A stretch of DNA of 22,953 bases from Deinococcus sp. (GTDB lineage Bacteria; Deinococcota; Deinococci; Deinococcales; Deinococcaceae): positions 1 to 22,953 of the forward strand of contig NZ_JAUNHK010000024.1 in NCBI RefSeq assembly GCF_030523985.1, in the 5' to 3' direction. Position numbers and translations under genes: made by a program. Within the stretch, counting starts at the first letter, position 1. Every line of letters starts with the position of its first letter. Shown here piece by piece: positions 14,024 to 22,677 of the stretch. The notes under the pieces were generated by a model that was not told the origin of the DNA, ran no database searches, and saw only the letters and a program-made list of their open reading frames with translations.

Positions 14024-15034
14024 TCAGGCGGTCAGCACGCGAATGGCGTAGTCGAGGGCTTCGTCGTCAATCTGGTGATGCAGCACGAAGCGCACCGAGT
14101 CGTGCCCCAGGGCGCTGCCCAGCACGCCCGCTTCGGCCCAGGCCTGCACCCGGCGTTCGGCGTCGGGCACGCGGGCATAGACGATGTTGGTCTGCACCGC
14201 CGCCAGGTCCACGTTGTAGCCCGCTTCGACCAGGGCGCGGGCCAGTTGACGGGTGCGCAGGTGGTCGCCTTGCAGCCGCGCCGGGCCTTCGCGCAGGGCC
14301 ACCCGCGCCGCCGCCGCCAGCACTCCGGCCTGACGCATTCCCCCGCCCAGCATCTTGCGGTAGCGGTGCGCCTGTTTCATGGCCTTGGCCGAGCCGAGCA
14401 GCACACTGCCCACCGGGGCACCCAGCCCTTTGCTGAGGCAAATGCTCACGGTGTCGAAATACTGCGTGATTTCGCGCACGTCCACGCCCAGCCGCACCGC
14501 CGCATTGAACACCCGCGCTCCGTCGAGGTGCAGCGGCAAGCCCTCAGCGTCGGCCACCGCCCGAATCTGCCGCAGGACGGGCAGCGGAATGACGGTGCCG
14601 CCCGCCTTGTTATGAGTATTTTCCAGACTAATCAGGCCCGTAGGCGACTGGTGGATGCTGTGGCGCACCGCCAGCCGGATGTCTTCCGGACTCGGCACAC
14701 CCAGCGGCGCAGGCACGAAACGCGGCACCACCCCGCTGAAGGCCGCCATCATGCCCAGTTCCCATTCGTAGATGTGGCTACCCTCGGCGCACACGACTTC
14801 CTCACCGCGCCGGGTATGCAGGGCGATGGCGACCTGATTGGTCATCGTTCCCGACGGCATGAACAGCCCCGCCTCGAACCCGGTCATGTGGGCCAGTTCG
14901 TTTTGCAGGGCGTTGACGTTGGGGTCTTCGCCATAAACGTCGTCGCCCACTTCGGCCTGGGCCATCGCCTCGCGCATGGCGGGAGTGGGGCGGGTCACGG
15001 TGTCCGAGCGCAGGTCCACGGGGGAACGGGTCAT
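14024..15034 (-). CDS. ltaE: Low-specificity L-threonine aldolase
   Basis: PLP-dependent enzyme splitting L-threonine and L-allo-threonine into glycine and acetaldehyde. The 336-aa protein matches E. coli LtaE along its length: VDLRSDTVTRPTPAMREAM, VGDDVYGEDPNVNALQ, LISLENTHNKAGGTVIPL, LHLDGARVFNA, the PLP-lysine motif SICLSKGLGAPVGSVL (Lys202) and YRKMLGGGMRQAGVLAAA. The ATG at 15034 is chosen because the conserved region starts directly after it, and TAGCAT (15042-15047) forms a -10 box 7 nt before it (leaderless). An ATG at 15043 overlaps that box. It heads a probable ltaE-HNH-(map) transcript. Confidence 0.93.
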   Translation of the reverse strand: MTRSPVDLRSDTVTRPTPAMREAMAQAEVGDDVYGEDPNVNALQNELAHMTGFEAGLFMPSGTMTNQVAIALHTRRGEEVVCAEGSHIYEWELGMMAAFSGVVPRFVPAPLGVPSPEDIRLAVRHSIHQSPTGLISLENTHNKAGGTVIPLPVLRQIRAVADAEGLPLHLDGARVFNAAVRLGVDVREITQYFDTVSICLSKGLGAPVGSVLLGSAKAMKQAHRYRKMLGGGMRQAGVLAAAARVALREGPARLQGDHLRTRQLARALVEAGYNVDLAAVQTNIVYARVPDAERRVQAWAEAGVLGSALGHDSVRFVLHHQIDDEALDYAIRVLTA

Positions 15035-15187
15035 GACCGACATGCTAGCGGGCCATCTGAGTCCCTCGCAGTTCATCTTGAGGGGAACCGGGCAGAGCGA
15101 GGAGCAAAAAAAGCCGGAAACGAAAAAAGTACGTCGAACCGGGAATGAAGCGTTTTTGGTTCTGCTGCGAAAATGCTTGCGGTGCTT

Positions 15188-15241
15188 GACCCTCTACCAG
15201 GGGGAGAGGGCCTCGAAAAGCGAGGGGTGAGGGGTCTTTTT
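15188..15241 (+). repeat. G-rich hairpin element with T-tail
   Basis: CCTCG (15211-15215) and CGAGG (15221-15225) form a hairpin with loop AAAAG. CCCTCT (15190-15195) and AGAGGG (15205-15210) form a second. An outer GACCCTC/GAGGGGTC pairing ends in CTTTTT. The plus-strand T-tail looks terminator-like, but no plus-strand gene precedes it. It may be a dispersed small repeat or the end of a small RNA. Confidence 0.4.
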
Positions 15242-15265
15242 CTGTCAAATGCCCTAACACAGACA

Positions 15266-15278
15266 TGTCAGCCTGACA
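15266..15278. promoter_or_regulatory. Palindrome, possible operator of the DUF2382 gene
   Basis: A perfect 6-bp inverted repeat TGTCAG/CTGACA around one C, about 165 bp before the start of the stress-protein gene. A role as a regulator site is inference. Confidence 0.3.
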
Positions 15279-15443
15279 ACCGGGACGGGCCTGAATAACG
15301 CTCTGGTTAAGGTCAGACCCGCATCAGCTTTATGCAGCACTCAAATAACTGGGGCAGGCATCCGGCAGACTAACGGCGTCGGGAAGAACAACCCAGACCC
15401 AACCTTGCCGCCCCATAGCGGCACATTCTTTGGAGGAACCACC

Positions 15444-16265
15444 ATGACGCAAGCCAGCCTGATTCGCCTGTCCGAACTGAACAACGACGCCCAGTACAAC
15501 CTCAACGACAGCTCCGTCTACAACCCCGTCGGCGCTGCTGCCTACGGCGTGAGCGGCGAGAAAATCGGCACCGTGCGCGACGCCCTGGTCGAACCCGAAA
15601 CGGGCCGCATCCGCTACTTCCTGGTGGACGTGGGCGGTTGGTTCAGCAGCAAGGAAGTGCTCGTGCCCGTCGGCTACGGTCGCGTGGACGACAGCGGCGT
15701 GTACTTCGACAGCCTGACCAAAGACCAGGTCAAGGACATGAGCGAGTACCGCGCCGACCAGGCCTACAGCGCCGAAATGATGGAAACCGACGAGCGTGTG
15801 CTGCGTGGTGCCGCCGATGTGGAGACCTACCGCGAGCGTGCCTACCAGACCCCTGACCGCCTCCAGCTGCTCGAAGAGCGCCTTGTGGTCAACAAGGACC
15901 GCTTCAAGGCTGGCAGCGTGCAGATCGGCAAGCGCGTCGAAACCCGTCAGGAAACCGTTTCGGTGCCCCTCCAGCGTGAAGAAGTCGTCATTGAGCGTCA
16001 CGCCGTGACCGATGGCCGTCCCGTCGAAGGCGCCGTGCTGGGTGCAGCCACCGAAACCATGACCGTCGACCTCGAAGCCGAGCGCGCCAACGTCAGCAAG
16101 CAGGCCTACGTGACCGAAGAAGTCAGCGTCGGCAAGCGCGCCGTGACCGAGACCCAGCAGGTGACAGAAACCGTGGGCCGCGAAGTCCTCGAAGTCAACC
16201 AGCAGGGCGACGTGCGCACCACCGAAGGCGCCGCACTGACCGACGACACCAAGCGCAACATCTAA
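15444..16265 (+). CDS. PRC-barrel and DUF2382 (YsnF/AvaK) stress protein
   Basis: A 273-aa protein with SD GGAGGA 7 nt before the ATG. Residues about 28-95 are a PRC-barrel (VYNPVGAAAYGVSGEKIGTVRDALVEPETGRIRYFLVDVGG, then VLVPVGYGRV). Residues 138-255 hold DUF2382 repeats: LQLLEERLVVNKDRFKAGSVQIGKRVETRQETVSVPLQREEVVIER and a second similar unit, ANVSKQAYVTEEVSVGKRAVTETQQV. The protein is strongly acidic and soluble. DUF2382 proteins are general-stress proteins in Bacillus, cyanobacteria and Deinococcus, often induced by heat or desiccation; the molecular role is not established. From memory, a D. radiodurans protein of this type is a sigma-factor-dependent heat-shock protein; I cannot confirm identity here. 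A terminator separates it from its paralogue. Confidence 0.88.
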   Translation: MTQASLIRLSELNNDAQYNLNDSSVYNPVGAAAYGVSGEKIGTVRDALVEPETGRIRYFLVDVGGWFSSKEVLVPVGYGRVDDSGVYFDSLTKDQVKDMSEYRADQAYSAEMMETDERVLRGAADVETYRERAYQTPDRLQLLEERLVVNKDRFKAGSVQIGKRVETRQETVSVPLQREEVVIERHAVTDGRPVEGAVLGAATETMTVDLEAERANVSKQAYVTEEVSVGKRAVTETQQVTETVGREVLEVNQQGDVRTTEGAALTDDTKRNI

Positions 16266-16283
16266 GCCGAGCAAAACATGTGG

Positions 16284-16305
16284 GCGGGGGAAACCCCGCT
16301 CTTTT
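16284..16305 (+). terminator. Terminator after the PRC-barrel/DUF2382 gene
   Basis: A 6-bp GC stem GCGGGG/CCCCGC closed by a GAAA tetraloop and followed by TCTTTT, 18 nt after the stop codon. Because the next gene begins only 30 nt later, it probably attenuates rather than ends transcription into the second DUF2382 gene. Confidence 0.85.
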
Positions 16306-16335
16306 GCCGTATAGGGCCACTCCGGGAGGAAAACC

Positions 16336-16929
16336 ATGACCAACGACCAAGAAGTGCGCGTTCTCCACGCCACCGATGCTGCAGAACCTCAGAACGCCCA
16401 GACCGAGCGCGTGGTGCGCGGCGAACAGCTTTCCGCCAACATCGCTCAGCGTCCGCTGGGAGCCGAGGGCGAATTGGGCCGCCTGCAACTGCTCGAAGAA
16501 CGCGCCGTCGTCAATGTCGAACGTGTCGGCATGGGCCAAGTGCAGATTCGTAAGGTGGTGCATGAGCGTCAGGAAATGGTGCCCGTCACCATCACCAGTG
16601 AAGTGCTGGAAATCACGGTGGCGTCGGTGCCTGCCGGGGCCACGCAGCCGGGTCAGGTCGCCGGGGCCGCAGGCAGCCAGGGCGTGCGCGAGGTGCTGAT
16701 AGACGGACAACCGCTGGAAGCCGGGCGCACCTACACCATCCCGCTGACCGAAGAGCGCTATCAGGTGGTCAAGCAGGTGTACCCCATCAGCGACGTCGTG
16801 GTTCGCAGGCGGGTGCAGACCGAGACCCACCAGGAAACCCTGTCCCTCAAGCGCGAAGAACTCGACGTGCAGGCCGACGAAAGCCTGATTCGGCGCACCG
16901 AAGGTCAGGCCATCGACAAGCGCCGCTGA
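16336..16929 (+). CDS. DUF2382 (YsnF/AvaK) stress protein, second copy
   Basis: A 197-aa paralogue of the preceding protein without the PRC-barrel. The SD GGGAGGA lies about 6 nt before the ATG. Residues about 48-100 form one DUF2382 unit (RLQLLEERAVVNVERVGMGQVQIRKVVHERQEMVPVTITSEVLEITV), nearly the same wording as its neighbour (RLQLLEERLVVNKDR...). Residues about 135-190 form a second (IPLTEERYQVVKQVYPISDVVVRRRVQTETHQETLSLKREELDV). A Gly/Ala-rich linker with QPLEAG joins them. It is cytoplasmic and charged. Its position behind an attenuator-like terminator suggests co-regulation with the first gene at a lower level. Confidence 0.88.
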   Translation: MTNDQEVRVLHATDAAEPQNAQTERVVRGEQLSANIAQRPLGAEGELGRLQLLEERAVVNVERVGMGQVQIRKVVHERQEMVPVTITSEVLEITVASVPAGATQPGQVAGAAGSQGVREVLIDGQPLEAGRTYTIPLTEERYQVVKQVYPISDVVVRRRVQTETHQETLSLKREELDVQADESLIRRTEGQAIDKRR

Positions 16930-16946
16930 AGTCCCTTCCCCCTTTC

Positions 16947-16981
16947 AGGCCCCTTGCTGCTTTGGCGGCGGGGGCCTTTTT
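16947..16981 (+). terminator. Terminator after the second DUF2382 gene
   Basis: Stem AGGCCCC (16947-16953) / GGGGCCT (16971-16977) followed by a TTTTT run, 18 nt after the stop codon. Confidence 0.85.
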
Positions 16982-17063
16982 GCTGCTGCCCCTCCCTTGG
17001 GCGTCCCCCGCTCAGGAACGTGCCTGACGGGACAGCGGGCCTAACAGACATTTGGCAATTGGC

Positions 17064-17069
17064 TACACT
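17064..17069 (+). promoter_or_regulatory. -10 box of pccB, leaderless layout
   Basis: TACACT lies 6 nt before the ATG at 17076 with no Shine-Dalgarno, so transcription probably begins at or next to the start codon. Confidence 0.6.
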
Positions 17070-17075
17070 CTGGCT

Positions 17076-18638
17076 ATGACACAACCTGGGATGGAGTTGC
17101 AGGAACTCATCGCCACCATGGAGCAGCGCCGCGCCAAGGTAGAAGCGGGCGGCGGGCCAGAGCGGCAGAAAAAGCAGCGTGAGGGCGGCAAGCTGACCGC
17201 CCGTGAACGCATCGAGAAGTTGCTTGACCCCGGCAGCTTTCTGGAATCCTCGACCTTTGTCGAACACGGTGGCAACCGCCTGATGGAAGGGGTGGAAGCT
17301 CCCGGTGAAGGAGTGGTCACGGGTTCGGGCACCATCGGCGGGCGCAAGGTCTTCGTGTTTTCGCAGGACTTCACGGTGCTCGGCGGTAGCCTGGGCAAGC
17401 GCAACGCCATGAAGGTGACCAACATCATGGACCTCGCCGCCAAGACGGGCTGTCCGGTGATTGGCCTCAATGACTCGGCGGGCGCACGCATTCAGGAAGG
17501 GGTCGACAGCCTCAGCGGGTACGGCGAAATCTTCTACCGCAACGCTGTCTACTCGGGCAGCGTGCCGCAAATCAGCGCCATTCTCGGCCCCTGCGCGGGC
17601 GGCGCGGTCTACAGTCCGGCAATTACCGATTTCATCCTGATGAGCAAGGGCAGCAGCTACATGTTCATCACGGGGCCGGAAGTCATCAAATCGGTCACGC
17701 GTGAAGAAGTGACCTTCGACACCCTCGGCGGCGCGGACGTGCATACCCGCAAGAGCGGCGTGGCCCACCTCGCCTACGAGGGCGACGAAGCCGTGATTGA
17801 AGGCATCAAGGACCTGCTGAGCTACCTGCCTCAGAACGCCCGCGAGAAGGCCCCGGTCAAACCGACGAACGACCCCGTCAGCCGCCGCAACGAGAAGCTT
17901 CTCGACATCGTGACGCCCGACCAGCGCAAGCCCTACTCCATGCAGAGTGTGATTCACGAACTGGTGGACGACGGCACCTTCCTCGAAATTCAGCCGGACT
18001 GGGCCAAGAACATCATCGTGGGGTTTGCCCGCCTGAACGGTCAGAGCGTGGGCATCGTCGCCAACAACCCCAAGGCGCTCTCGGGGTCGCTCAACATCGA
18101 CGCCAGCGACAAGGCCGCCCGCTTCATTCGCACCTGCGACTGCTACAACGTGCCGATTCTGACGCTGGTGGACGTGTCGGGCTTCCTGCCGGGCGTGCAG
18201 CAGGAATACGGCGGCATCATCCGGCACGGCGCGAAGATGCTGTACGCCTACGCCGAGGCCAGCGTGCCCAAAGTCACCCTGATTACCCGCAAGAGCTACG
18301 GCGGCGCGTACCTCGCCATGAACAGCCGCGACATGGGGGCCGACGTGGTCTATGCCTGGCCCACCGCCACCGTCGCCGTGATGGGCGCGGAAGGTGCGGC
18401 GAACATCGTCTACCGCAAGGAAATCAAGGAATCTGAGAACCCGGCGGCGACCCGCGCCGAGAAGATTGCCGAGTACAAGGAAACCTTCGACAACCCGTAT
18501 GTGGCGGCAGCCAAGGGCTATATCGACGACGTGATTCCGATGGAAGAAACCCGCGAGCGTCTCATCAAGACCTTCGAGATGCTGCGCGACAAGGAAGAAA
18601 CCCGGCCCTACAAGAAGCACGGGAATATTCCGCTCTGA
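17076..18638 (+). CDS. pccB: Propionyl-/methylcrotonyl-type acyl-CoA carboxylase, beta (carboxyltransferase) subunit
   Basis: A 520-aa carboxyltransferase that moves CO2 from biotin to an acyl-CoA, probably propionyl-CoA. Length and both crotonase-fold halves are complete. The N-half has KLTARERIEKLLDPGSF, GGSLGKRNAMKV, GLNDSAGARIQEGVDSLSGYGEIFYRN and the oxyanion-loop motif GPCAGGAVYSPAITDF (171-186). The C-half has FARLNGQSVGIVANNP, LVDVSGFLPGVQQEYGGIIRHGAKMLYAYAEA and KSYGGAYLAMNSRDMGAD (about 406-423). Substrate choice between propionyl- and acetyl-CoA depends on one active-site residue I did not try to assign. No biotin-carrying alpha subunit is nearby, so it must be encoded elsewhere. 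The TTG at 17052 is an upstream in-frame alternative, but the ATG at 17076 fits a leaderless promoter. Confidence 0.92.
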   Translation: MTQPGMELQELIATMEQRRAKVEAGGGPERQKKQREGGKLTARERIEKLLDPGSFLESSTFVEHGGNRLMEGVEAPGEGVVTGSGTIGGRKVFVFSQDFTVLGGSLGKRNAMKVTNIMDLAAKTGCPVIGLNDSAGARIQEGVDSLSGYGEIFYRNAVYSGSVPQISAILGPCAGGAVYSPAITDFILMSKGSSYMFITGPEVIKSVTREEVTFDTLGGADVHTRKSGVAHLAYEGDEAVIEGIKDLLSYLPQNAREKAPVKPTNDPVSRRNEKLLDIVTPDQRKPYSMQSVIHELVDDGTFLEIQPDWAKNIIVGFARLNGQSVGIVANNPKALSGSLNIDASDKAARFIRTCDCYNVPILTLVDVSGFLPGVQQEYGGIIRHGAKMLYAYAEASVPKVTLITRKSYGGAYLAMNSRDMGADVVYAWPTATVAVMGAEGAANIVYRKEIKESENPAATRAEKIAEYKETFDNPYVAAAKGYIDDVIPMEETRERLIKTFEMLRDKEETRPYKKHGNIPL

Positions 18639-18757
18639 AGTCTGTCACCTTCCTTCCAGAGTCCCGGCCCTCGGGCGTGGGCAGGGAAGAAGGTGTCTGC
18701 TAAACTTGAACCGAGTCAAAACATTTCAGCCACCCCCGTGGCCCTCAAGGAGACGAC

Positions 18758-19888
<1,131 letters not shown>

Positions 19889-19921
19889 GTTCAGGTCTGA
19901 CCGTCCAGGTCTAACCGCTTA

Positions 19922-19974
19922 AAACCGTCTCACCGTGGCTCAGGCCGAAGCGGTGAGACGGTTTGTCGTTTTCA
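19922..19974. terminator. Bidirectional terminator, 14-bp perfect stem
   Basis: AAACCGTCTCACCG (19922-19935) pairs perfectly with CGGTGAGACGGTTT (19951-19964), with T-rich tails on both strands (TTTGTCGTTTTC on plus, GGTTTTAAG on minus). It separates the convergent acyl-CoA dehydrogenase and secreted-protein genes. Confidence 0.9.
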
Positions 19975-19975
19975 A

Positions 19976-20506
19976 TTACTTGAACTTGACCGTCGCCAGC
20001 ATCTTGCTGAAGGTGTCGCTGGCAGCGCCGTAGCGAGCGGCAGTATCGGTCAGTTGGAACGAGAACAGGTGTTTGGCATTGTCGGCAAACCACACGCGCT
20101 GGCGCACTTCGGTCTGACCGCCGACAAGCTGGTATTCGCGCTCGATTCCCTTGAGGCCGCCGTAGGTCGCTTCCTTGCTGCTCAGGCGCTTGACCGTGAG
20201 TTTGCTGGACTTGAGGTCGTCCTCGTAGTTGTCGGCTTCGGTTGCGGCGCTGAGTTTTTCGCCTGCTTCCTTGGTCACGAACAGCAGGCGAATCATGGTG
20301 GCAGGGGCCGTCTTGCCCGAAACGATGCTCAGGCCCGTGGCTCCGTCGCCTAGGTTGATGCCGAACCACTCTGTCGGGGCGCTGATGGTAAAGGGCAGGC
20401 GGCTGTCGCTGAAGGTCGCGAGCTTGGGAGCACCCTGGGCCGAGGCGAGGCTGGGAGAGAGGGTCAGGGACGCGGCAAGCAGCAGAGAAAGAGACTTCAA
20501 GGTCAT
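19976..20506 (-). CDS. Secreted PsbP/DUF1795-like protein of unknown function
   Basis: A 176-aa protein with a clear cleavable signal peptide (MTLKSLSLLLAASLTLSPSLASA-Q, cleavage after about residue 23). The mature part resembles the small PsbP/Mog1/DcrB fold: a beta hairpin with LPFTISAPTEWFGIN, then a helix and KGIEREYQL, followed by VRQRVWFADNAKHLFSFQLT and a final helix-strand AASDTFSKMLATVKFK. That assignment rests on pattern and is uncertain. The start at 20506 is chosen because the signal peptide begins there; TAGCTT (20514-20519) gives a leaderless -10 box 7 nt upstream. It lies 56 bp after lepB on the same strand but may have its own promoter. Confidence 0.7.
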   Translation of the reverse strand: MTLKSLSLLLAASLTLSPSLASAQGAPKLATFSDSRLPFTISAPTEWFGINLGDGATGLSIVSGKTAPATMIRLLFVTKEAGEKLSAATEADNYEDDLKSSKLTVKRLSSKEATYGGLKGIEREYQLVGGQTEVRQRVWFADNAKHLFSFQLTDTAARYGAASDTFSKMLATVKFK

Positions 20507-20562
20507 GGGGGGCAAGCTAGCAACGGGAGGTGAGCCGATTCTGATGAAGGCGTCAGCGGGGG

Positions 20563-21168
20563 TCAGAAGGTCGAATGCTGTGCCAGTGCTTGCGGGCGGG
20601 GCCACAGTCGCCAGGGCACTGGCCCGGCCACGTCGCTCAGGTTGACCGGGCCGTAGCTGCGCGAGTCGAGGCTGGAACCGGTGCGGCGGTTGTCACCGAC
20701 CACCCAGACTTTGCCGGGGGGCACGGTCAGCGGGCCTTCGTCGTTGACATAGCCTTCCTGACTGGCGTAGCTCTCGGCCACCGCCTGCCCATTGCGCCAG
20801 AGTTGCCCGTCCCGAAACTCGATGCGGTCCCCCGGCAGCCCGATGACCCGCTTGATGTTGTAGGGGCGGTGGCGCAGGCCGTAGACCGTTTCGTAGGCGT
20901 AGGGGCTGTCGGCTGGAGCCTTGAAGACGACCACGTCGCCGCGCTGTGGATAACCCGTCGGCAAACCCCAGGCCCGCAGCCAGCGCGGGTATTTGAGGAG
21001 CAGCAGCACCTCGCCACTGTGCAGCGTCGGCTCCATGCTTTCGCCGTCCACGCGGGCCAAGGTGCCGACGAAGGTGGTCACTAGGTAGACGGGCAGCAGC
21101 GCCCCCACGATCCAGGTGCGCCAGAATTCGCGCCAGACGGAGGGGACGGGTTCAGACACGGGAGGCAT
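20563..21168 (-). CDS. lepB: Signal peptidase I
   Basis: Membrane serine peptidase that removes signal peptides. The 201-aa protein has one N-terminal transmembrane segment (WIVGALLPVYLVTTFVGTL, 19-37). The catalytic Ser44 follows in DGESMEPTLHSGEVLLL (box B), Lys106 in YNIKRVIGLPGDRIEF (boxes C/D), and box E is VVGDNRRTGSSLDSRSYGPV. All key residues are present. The ATG at 21168 starts 4 bp after the stop of the MFS gene, so the two share a transcript; the upstream extension of the frame runs into that gene and is not used. Length is typical of single-membrane-span Gram-positive/Deinococcus enzymes. Confidence 0.94.
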   Translation of the reverse strand: MPPVSEPVPSVWREFWRTWIVGALLPVYLVTTFVGTLARVDGESMEPTLHSGEVLLLLKYPRWLRAWGLPTGYPQRGDVVVFKAPADSPYAYETVYGLRHRPYNIKRVIGLPGDRIEFRDGQLWRNGQAVAESYASQEGYVNDEGPLTVPPGKVWVVGDNRRTGSSLDSRSYGPVNLSDVAGPVPWRLWPRPQALAQHSTF

Positions 21169-21172
21169 GGTA

Positions 21173-22402
21173 TCAGCGGGCCTCGCGATTTGCCCACAGC
21201 ATCGAGGCCCAGGCCAGCAGGCTGAGCGCCGCACACAGCAAAAAGACCGGGCGGTAGCCGAACAGTTGCGCCCACCCCCCGGCGACAATGCCCGACAGCA
21301 TCGAGCCGACCACCGAAGTATTGGAAAAGAGCGTGGTGGCGGCGCTGAATTGCCCCGGCATCCGCTGCTGAAAGTAGGTCATGCCCAGACCCGCCATGAT
21401 CGCCAGCACCACGGCGCGGAGGGCCTGCGTAATCATCAGCAGCGTCATGTCCTGCGCCAGATAAATCAAGGCGAAATGCACCGCGAAAAGCAGCAGGCCC
21501 GCGCTGATCAGCTTTTCTATATTGACCCGCCGAGCCAGCACGAAGGCCAGCATCACCGGGATTTCCAGCAGGGCGCACAGGCTGACCAGAAAGCCCACCT
21601 GACCCTCGCTGCCGTGCAGGGTTTGCGTCACGAACAACGAAAACATGACCATGCCCATGTGCATCGCCATGCCGTACAGCGTGAAGGCGACGACTGCCCA
21701 GACCATCGAGCGCGGAGCGGGCGGGGCGCTGGGAACTTCGTGAACGGGAGTGGAGACGGACTGGGGCGCAGGTGCGGCAGGGCGAATGCGGAGCAGGGCC
21801 AGTGCCGCGAGGCCGTAGCAACCTGCCGCCAGCAGAAACACGGCCTGAAACGACCCCAGGCCCAGCACCGCCGCTCCCAGGCCCGGCCCCACCACCCAGG
21901 CGAAGGAAAACACGGCCCGCAGCAGGGTCACCGCCTTTTCGGGCAGGTCGCCGGGGGCCGAGGCGAACGCGGAGCGGGCAAAGGCGAATACCTGTGGAAA
22001 AGCTGCTGCACTGACCGCCAGCAGCAACACGCCCGTCAGCATTACCCCTGCCAACGAGCGCACGCCGCTGAGCGCCAGATAGGCCAGCACCCCTGCCGCC
22101 AGCGTGAGCAGCACCAGCGGTTTGCGCTCGCTGCGGAGGTCGGCCCAGCGCCCCAGCAGCGTGCTGATGCCCACGGCGCTCAGGGCGTTCAGGGTCAGAA
22201 ACAGGCCCAGTTGCAGCGGCGTCATACCGACCTGCTCCACGGCAAACAGCGACATGTACGGCCCGGCCAGCGAAGTCGCCAGCCCCAGCAGCAGCACCGC
22301 CAGCGTCAGCCCCAGCGCGTGCGGCAGCCGCAGCAGCGCGGGCAGCGTAGCGGCGATGGAGGTGGGCGGGTCGTGGAGGGGGGAAGGGGACGGAGTGGAC
22401 AT
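21173..22402 (-). CDS. MFS transporter of the sugar-efflux (SET) type
   Basis: A 12-helix major facilitator protein of 409 aa. It resembles the SetA/SetB sugar-efflux branch: TSLAGPYMSLFAVEQVGMTPLQLGLFLTLNALSAVGISTLLGRWADLR in the first half, and in the second half MVMFSLFVTQTLHGSEGQVGFLVSLCALLEIPVMLAF and GLGMTYFQQRMPGQFSAATTLFSNTSVVGSMLSG. Function is probably export of sugars or related small molecules; substrate is uncertain. The ATG at 22402 precedes a short polar tail before the first helix. TACACT (22412-22417) lies 9 nt upstream as a possible -10 box. The frame extends upstream across the divergent gene, but that part is unlikely to be coding. It is co-transcribed with lepB. Confidence 0.85.
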   Translation of the reverse strand: MSTPSPSPLHDPPTSIAATLPALLRLPHALGLTLAVLLLGLATSLAGPYMSLFAVEQVGMTPLQLGLFLTLNALSAVGISTLLGRWADLRSERKPLVLLTLAAGVLAYLALSGVRSLAGVMLTGVLLLAVSAAAFPQVFAFARSAFASAPGDLPEKAVTLLRAVFSFAWVVGPGLGAAVLGLGSFQAVFLLAAGCYGLAALALLRIRPAAPAPQSVSTPVHEVPSAPPAPRSMVWAVVAFTLYGMAMHMGMVMFSLFVTQTLHGSEGQVGFLVSLCALLEIPVMLAFVLARRVNIEKLISAGLLLFAVHFALIYLAQDMTLLMITQALRAVVLAIMAGLGMTYFQQRMPGQFSAATTLFSNTSVVGSMLSGIVAGGWAQLFGYRPVFLLCAALSLLAWASMLWANREAR

Positions 22403-22484
22403 CGGCCCGCCAGTGTACGCCTGTGAAGGAAATACGGTGCTGGGGCGGCTCCCTCTCGCTGCCTGCATTGCCGTAGAGTGGTTT

Positions 22485-22661
22485 ATGCCTGACCTTCTTC
22501 TGGGCTTGCTGCTCCTCGGTGCGTTCGGCTGGCTGTTTTCGCAGTGGGGCAAGCTGGGGCCACAACTGGAAAAGAAAGAACGCGACTACGACCCACTGAC
22601 TGGAGCTGTTTACGGCCCACTACGAAATGAGGCTCAGGACGGTATGCGTGACCGGAGGTAA
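22485..22661 (+). CDS. Small single-span membrane protein (58 aa)
   Basis: A short ORF, MPDLLLGLLLLGAFGWLF followed by a charged tail (QLEKKERDYDPLTGAVYGPL...GMRDRR). It predicts one transmembrane helix at residues 2-18 and a cytoplasmic C-terminus. Evidence that it is a gene: TAGAGT (22474-22479) lies 5 nt before the ATG in the leaderless layout seen at pccB, and the protein composition changes sensibly from hydrophobic to charged. It is divergent from the SET-type MFS gene and convergent with truB. No family is recognised. Confidence 0.6.
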   Translation: MPDLLLGLLLLGAFGWLFSQWGKLGPQLEKKERDYDPLTGAVYGPLRNEAQDGMRDRR

Positions 22662-22677
22662 CCCCTCCCCTCCGACT

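Larger units (their letters stand above)
15035..15443. other. Long divergent intergenic region before the DUF2382 genes
   Basis: No gene is evident in about 400 bp. It holds a G-rich repeat/hairpin with T-tail (15188-15241), a short palindrome TGTCAG-C-CTGACA (15266-15278), and the unidentified promoter of the PRC-barrel/DUF2382 gene. The length suggests regulated expression of that gene. Confidence 0.5.

Noticed and set aside
13910..15148. Long plus-strand frame opposite ltaE and the HNH gene
   Set aside because: Shadow frame with His/Gln/Arg-rich composition; ltaE matches its family throughout.
15325..15352. Possible RDRM (radiation/desiccation response) palindrome near TTTATGCAGC...AAATAA
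   Set aside because: Only a half-site resembling TTATG is present; the spacing and second half do not fit the 17-bp palindrome known for that motif.
16905..18620. 571-codon minus-strand frame opposite pccB
   Set aside because: It is long only because of codon bias in pccB; the sequence is His/Val/Ala-rich without recognisable motifs, while pccB is unmistakable.
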